Positions 60,545 through 64,000 of a stretch of 64,000 nucleotides of DNA are shown in pieces. The translations under genes were made by a program, and so were the position numbers. The stretch is from positions 62,001-126,000 of the forward strand of contig CALRQC020000004.1 of NCBI GenBank assembly GCA_943370215.1, written 5' to 3'. A model generated the notes under the pieces. It ran no database searches. It saw only the letters and a program-made list of their open reading frames with translations, and was not told where the DNA came from. Position 1 is the first letter of the stretch. Each line of letters begins with the position of its first letter. The stretch is from Niveispirillum sp943370215 (lineage in GTDB: Bacteria > Pseudomonadota > Alphaproteobacteria > Azospirillales > Azospirillaceae).

Positions 60545-62215
60545 TCAGGGTGCCAATGTGTAGAGCCGCAGAACCTCCTTGCGGCCCCGGGAATAGTTGA
60601 AGCCGGCCAGTTCCACCAGCAGGCGCGGTGTCTGCCCGTGGGCGGCAAGACCAGCCATGAAAGCATCCTCCTCCCGCCCCTTGGTCACCAGGCCGACGGC
60701 GCAGGCGGAATCGGCCAGCAGATGACCGGCCACCATATCCCCGCCGCCCAGCCTTGTATTGGTGCCCACCAGGAACACCATGCTGGGTTCGTTATAACCG
60801 GCGGCGGCCAGCACGGAATGACCGCAAGGCCGCGTGCGAGTGAAGGCATCAGCCACCTGCGGGCTGAGCCACATCGGCGTCAGCCCCGGCAGCGCCACGC
60901 CGAACAGCAGCACAAAGGTCGCCACCGCCCCGCCCAGACCGGCCAGCAGCAAACGGTCGCCGTCGCCGCGCCGGTCGAACAGGAACATGGCACCGACCGT
61001 CACCAGCACGCCCAGCGCCGCCAGAATGGCAGTGAAGACAGGGCCCCCCGTCAATTGAATGGGGAACACCACCAGCGCGCCGGCAAAGGCCAGCCCCACC
61101 AGCCCGCCCAGGCCCAGCGCCACCCGGCGCCACCAGCGATCCCCCGGAACTGACAGCCCATCCACCCGGTCCAGCAGGGCCGCCACCGACAGCATGGCCA
61201 CGGCCGGCAGCACCGGCAACAGGTAATGCGGCAGCTTGGTCACCACCCCTTCATGAATCGCCCAGGTGGGGATGATCCAGGCGGCACAGAAGCGAACGGC
61301 ATCGACATGCCGGTGCCGCCAGGCCCACGGGATCGCCGGCAGGGCCAGGAAGGCCCAGGGCCAGAAGGTCAGCCAGAAGGTGGCCAGGAAATAGCCGGGC
61401 GGCGCACCATGGCTTTCCTGCCCGGCATTGGCCTTGCCCAGAAATTCATGCCCGATGGCATAGCTGAAAAAGGCACCCTTGGTAACGATGGCAATCGCCA
61501 CCAGCCAGGGCAGCACCACGGCCAGCAGCAGGGGCACGCCGATGGCGGGGCGCAGCCGTTTCAGCCAGCCGGCCCGCCGATCCATGGCCCAGAGCGCGGC
61601 ACAGGCCGTCCCCACCACCATGATAATGATCGGCCCCTTGATCAGGATGCCCAGCCCCAGCGACAGCCAGAACAGCAGCACCAGCCGTAAAGGCGCGGCA
61701 AAGGGCTTTTCCCGGTCCAGATAGAGATGGGCCAGCGCCCCCATGGCCCCCAGGATGCAGGCCAGTTGCGCCGCATCCGTCTTGGCCATGCGCGCTTCCA
61801 CGCCCAGAATGACACAAGCGGCCATCATCAAGCCGGCCGACAGACCCACCGTGGCGCCAAACAGCCGCGCCCCGATCCAGGCCGTCAACAGCACCGATGC
61901 CACTGCCCCGATCAGGGAGGGCACCCGGTACATCCAGATCGGCGCATCGGTGGTATCGCCGCCCAGCGCCTTTACCGCCACCACCTGCGCCCAATAGATG
62001 CCCACCGGCTTCTTGTGCCGCGCTTCGTCCTGGAAGCGGATATCGACATAATCGCCGGTTTCCAGCATCTGCCGACTGGCCTGCACATAGCGCGACTCGT
62101 CGCGGTCAAAAGGCGGGATGCCAGCAAAGCCCGGCAGAAACGCCGCCAGCGCCACGGCCAGCAACAGCAGCCAATGCACCGGTCGCAGGACCGTCGGGCG
62201 GTAAACCCGGCTCAT
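60545..62215 (-). CDS. ArnT-like lipid-linked sugar glycosyltransferase (GT83/PMT superfamily)
   Basis: Integral membrane enzyme of 556 residues with about twelve helices, then a soluble C-terminal domain (about 450-556). The first periplasmic loop has IPPFDRDESRYVQASRQMLE with the conserved acidic residues and VDIRFQDEARHKKPVGIYW, as in ArnT. Such enzymes transfer a sugar from undecaprenyl phosphate to lipid A or other envelope molecules. Its start overlaps the preceding gene by 4 nt, the third gene of the envelope operon. Confidence 0.92.
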   Translation of the reverse strand: MSRVYRPTVLRPVHWLLLLAVALAAFLPGFAGIPPFDRDESRYVQASRQMLETGDYVDIRFQDEARHKKPVGIYWAQVVAVKALGGDTTDAPIWMYRVPSLIGAVASVLLTAWIGARLFGATVGLSAGLMMAACVILGVEARMAKTDAAQLACILGAMGALAHLYLDREKPFAAPLRLVLLFWLSLGLGILIKGPIIIMVVGTACAALWAMDRRAGWLKRLRPAIGVPLLLAVVLPWLVAIAIVTKGAFFSYAIGHEFLGKANAGQESHGAPPGYFLATFWLTFWPWAFLALPAIPWAWRHRHVDAVRFCAAWIIPTWAIHEGVVTKLPHYLLPVLPAVAMLSVAALLDRVDGLSVPGDRWWRRVALGLGGLVGLAFAGALVVFPIQLTGGPVFTAILAALGVLVTVGAMFLFDRRGDGDRLLLAGLGGAVATFVLLFGVALPGLTPMWLSPQVADAFTRTRPCGHSVLAAAGYNEPSMVFLVGTNTRLGGGDMVAGHLLADSACAVGLVTKGREEDAFMAGLAAHGQTPRLLVELAGFNYSRGRKEVLRLYTLAP

Positions 62216-62559
62216 TCCGCCACCGCTGCCGTCTGGCGGGCCGCCGGCACCACCTGGCCCAGTTTGTGCCGGCGGATCAGCACGATGTTGCGGGCATAGA
62301 TGATCATGGCCGGGATCTGCCCGGCAATGATGACGATATCCGGCCGCAAGACACCATAGATGATCAGCATCAGCCCACCACCCAGGGAGAAATACCAGAA
62401 AGCCTCTGGCATCACACTGCGCCCGGCGCGTTCAGAGCTGATCCACTGCACCAGAAAGCGCATCATGAACATGATCTGCGCCGACAGGCCAAACAGCACC
62501 AGCCACCCCTTGTCGGCGATGGCCGCGTGCCACCAGGCATCAATATGGGTCCAGATCAT
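62212..62559 (-). CDS. Lipid-A-disaccharide synthase N-terminal domain-like membrane protein
   Basis: Small membrane protein of 115 residues with about three helices, matching the LAB_N domain: FGLSAQIMFMMRFLVQWISS, ERAGRSVMPEAFWYFSLGGG and LIIYGVLRPDIVIIAGQIPA. Free-standing copies are found with glycosyltransferases of lipid-linked sugars and may act as flippases or accessory subunits. ATGA overlaps on both sides show tight coupling. Confidence 0.9.
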   Translation of the reverse strand: MIWTHIDAWWHAAIADKGWLVLFGLSAQIMFMMRFLVQWISSERAGRSVMPEAFWYFSLGGGLMLIIYGVLRPDIVIIAGQIPAMIIYARNIVLIRRHKLGQVVPAARQTAAVAE

Positions 62560-63275
62560 TCAGCTTCCTCCACAGCCTGGATGCCCGGCAGGTTGGTCCG
62601 GCGTAACAGCCAGTAGACACCCATCAGATCGAACAGGCCAACAGCCGCGCGACTGAGGTTGGTATATTTGGAGGCACCCGCCACCCGCGCCCGGTCATTG
62701 ACCGGCACATTGACATAGTCGGCCCCCCGGCTGCGCACCAGCGCCGCCATATAGCGGTGCTGGCTGTCAAAATAGGGCAGGTCCAGGAACAGGTCGCGCC
62801 GGATCAGCTTCAAGGCACAGCCGGTATCAGGGCAGGAATCGCGCAGCACTGCCCGGCGGATGGCATTGCCCAGGCGCGACGTGATGCGCTTGGACAAGCT
62901 GGCATCGCGCCGCCGCCGGTTGCCAGCCACCATGCCAATGCCGGGGTGGCGCTGCATTTCGGCCAGCAGCAGGGGGATATCCGTCGGGTCGTTCTGCAGG
63001 TCGCCATCCATCATCAACAGCCATTCGCCCCGCGCCACATGACCGGCGGTGCGCATCGCCGCACTTTTCCCGGCGCGATATTCATGGCGGATCAGTCGCA
63101 AGCCGGCATAAAGACCCAAAAGTTCCCGCACGCGCACCACGGTTTCATCGGTGGAGCCGTCATCGACCAGCAGCAGTTCAAATTCCAGCTTGCCGCGAAG
63201 CGTTTCATAAATCTCCGCGACCAGAGGCTGGACATTGTCCTGCTCGTTCATCAGCGGGATCATTATCGAGAACAA
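62556..63275 (-). CDS. Glycosyltransferase family 2 (dolichol-phosphate mannosyltransferase-like)
   Basis: GT-A enzyme of 239 residues that loads a sugar onto a polyprenyl phosphate. It shows IPLMNEQDNVQPLVAEIYE, LLLVDDGSTDETV, the metal-site MMDGDLQNDPTDIP and a late KYTNLSRAAVGLFDLM segment. The start is assigned to a TTG at 63275 because a perfect AGGAGG lies 6 nt before it; the next ATG (63263) is poorly spaced. The open frame beyond lies opposite the chemoreceptor fragment. First gene of the three-gene operon. Confidence 0.9.
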   Translation of the reverse strand: MFSIMIPLMNEQDNVQPLVAEIYETLRGKLEFELLLVDDGSTDETVVRVRELLGLYAGLRLIRHEYRAGKSAAMRTAGHVARGEWLLMMDGDLQNDPTDIPLLLAEMQRHPGIGMVAGNRRRRDASLSKRITSRLGNAIRRAVLRDSCPDTGCALKLIRRDLFLDLPYFDSQHRYMAALVRSRGADYVNVPVNDRARVAGASKYTNLSRAAVGLFDLMGVYWLLRRTNLPGIQAVEEAE

Positions 63276-63431
63276 ACCCGACCTCCTATTGACCGATCGC
63301 CGGTCACACGGATGCACCAGCGCATCGAAGTAATACTGCGGCGAGGAAAGGGAAAGTGATGGTTTGTTAACAACGCATCCCAACGGAATGGACAAGGCGC
63401 CGCATCCCGCCGATCCATCGGCAGACACACT

Positions 63432-63662
63432 ATGCGCATGGAAGAACAGGGTGCTTCCACGGCAGAGATCAGCCGCAATGTCTCGCAGGCCGCCACCGGA
63501 ACACAGGAGGTTGCCGGCAATGTCAATCAACTGATGGAAGCCGCCGCACAATCCGGTGAAGCCGCCAACCAAGTTCTGACAGCGGCGACCGACCTGTCCC
63601 GCCAGTCGGAATCCCTGAAGCAGGAGGTTGAACGGTTCTTGAGCGCCATCAAGGCGGCGTAA
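63432..63662 (+). pseudogene. C-terminal fragment of a methyl-accepting chemotaxis protein
   Basis: A 76-codon frame whose product is only the distal end of a chemoreceptor: EEQGASTAEISRNVSQAATG followed by a heptad-rich helix ending SLKQEVERFLSAIKAA. In intact receptors this follows several hundred residues of sensor and signalling coil, and upstream codons here do not continue the similarity. It resembles, but is not a recent copy of, the end of the chemoreceptor at 53205-54509. Probably a remnant of deletion. Confidence 0.75.
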
Positions 63663-63688
63663 AAAAGACCGGCAGCCGGAAAGACAGA

Positions 63689-63720
63689 CAGCCCTGGTCA
63701 TCCCCGACCAGGGCTGTTTC
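63689..63720. terminator. Hairpin between the chemoreceptor fragment and pncA
   Basis: Perfect 12-bp arms ACAGCCCTGGTC and GACCAGGGCTGT with a 6-nt loop, followed by TTTC. On the other strand it is followed by CTTTCC. It probably terminates the plus-strand remnant, the minus-strand pncA transcript, or both. Confidence 0.7.
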
Positions 63721-63721
63721 A

Positions 63722-64000
63722 TTACGCCTGAAACAGGGCAAGCTGGACGCCGGCACGCGCCATGCGGCCCATCGCCGCTCCCAATGAATCGTTCATATCA
63801 ATGGCCCTGCACGCATCTTCGACCACGATGGATACGAAACCGAAACGGGTTGCATCCTCCGCAGAATAGGAAACGCAATAATCCAGCGCCAGCCCGGCGA
63901 AGAACAGCCGCCGGAACCCCCGTTCACGGCAATAACCCGCCATTCCGGTGGGGGTCACACCATCATTTTCATAAAGCGCTGAATAGCTGTCTATGGCGGA
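63722..64000 (-). CDS. pncA: Nicotinamidase (partial, 5' end off window)
   Basis: C-terminal 92 residues of an isochorismatase-fold enzyme that hydrolyses nicotinamide to nicotinate for NAD salvage. The frame is open to the window edge and shows DSYSALYEND, TPTGMAGYCRERG and the catalytic-Cys segment GLALDYCVSYSAEDAT, followed by VVEDACRAID. The Asp and Lys of the catalytic triad and the metal ligands lie beyond the edge. Confidence 0.93.
   Translation of the reverse strand, partial: SAIDSYSALYENDGVTPTGMAGYCRERGFRRLFFAGLALDYCVSYSAEDATRFGFVSIVVEDACRAIDMNDSLGAAMGRMARAGVQLALFQA

Noticed and set aside
63276..63722. N-terminal extension of the GT2 protein by about 149 residues
   Set aside because: The extension is antisense to the chemoreceptor fragment and a TTG with perfect AGGAGG gives the normal family start.

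Overview
The window looks like chromosomal DNA of a GC-rich alphaproteobacterium, most likely a member of Rhodospirillales close to Azospirillum/Niveispirillum. This is inferred from the gene content (a nuo operon with an extended NuoE, an aa3-type oxidase subunit IV, HdaA, mreBCD-mrdA-rodA and tRNA genes that encode their CCA ends) and from the strong GC bias at third codon positions. That bias also produces very long false open frames opposite the real genes. No species can be named from the sequence alone. Almost everything is housekeeping or ordinary accessory content. I see no phage, insertion sequence, CRISPR array or integrative element.

Layout. 1-11208 (minus): nuoA to nuoL of respiratory complex I, with nuoL running off the left edge. 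11577-12620: two identical tRNA-Asp genes, tRNA-Val(TAC) and the HU gene hupB, with terminators. 12764-17966 (minus): lon, a small cytochrome oxidase subunit, a GNAT acetyltransferase and purM-purN. 18084-22085 (plus): a DUF2066 protein, then an overlapping trio of a CDP-alcohol phosphatidyltransferase, a PerM-like permease and hdaA. 22103-28903 (minus): a tyrosine phosphatase, three identical tRNA-Lys(CTT) genes and the elongasome operon mreB-mreC-mreD-mrdA-rodA. 29227-31173: leuA preceded by a leucine-rich short ORF and stacked hairpins. 31328-34521: an unknown coiled-coil protein divergent from a TonB-dependent receptor. 34595-39129 (minus): ilvC, ilvN, ilvB, miaA.

39298-49174: OpgC-like membrane protein, an AT-rich secreted protein of unknown function, serB, a TauE/SafE permease, a PaiB-like protein, chrA, a Tat-exported GH2 glycosidase, an Lrp/AsnC regulator and an ELM1-family protein. 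49146-55292: an acetyltransferase, an N-formylglutamate amidohydrolase, two tRNA-Val(GAC) genes, a degenerate GGDEF/EAL protein, a stand-alone PAS protein overlapping a chemoreceptor gene, and a single-cysteine redoxin. 55783-64000: otsA, rplY-pth, a COG3146-like acyltransferase, ridA, a three-gene overlapping envelope glycosyltransferase operon, a chemoreceptor fragment and the C-terminal part of a nicotinamidase gene.

Working together: nuo and the oxidase subunit serve aerobic respiration. ilvBNC and leuA form the branched-chain amino acid pathway. mre/mrd/rod builds the lateral wall. The GT2, LpxB-N-like and ArnT-like genes probably make and transfer a lipid-linked sugar to an envelope acceptor. 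The least ordinary places are the PAS/chemoreceptor pair with its divergent degenerate GGDEF/EAL neighbour, the leuA leader, the AT-rich gene at 40535-41119, the hairpin before rplY, and the palindrome cluster around 59781-59960. I found no clear novel multi-gene system; these are leads of moderate interest.
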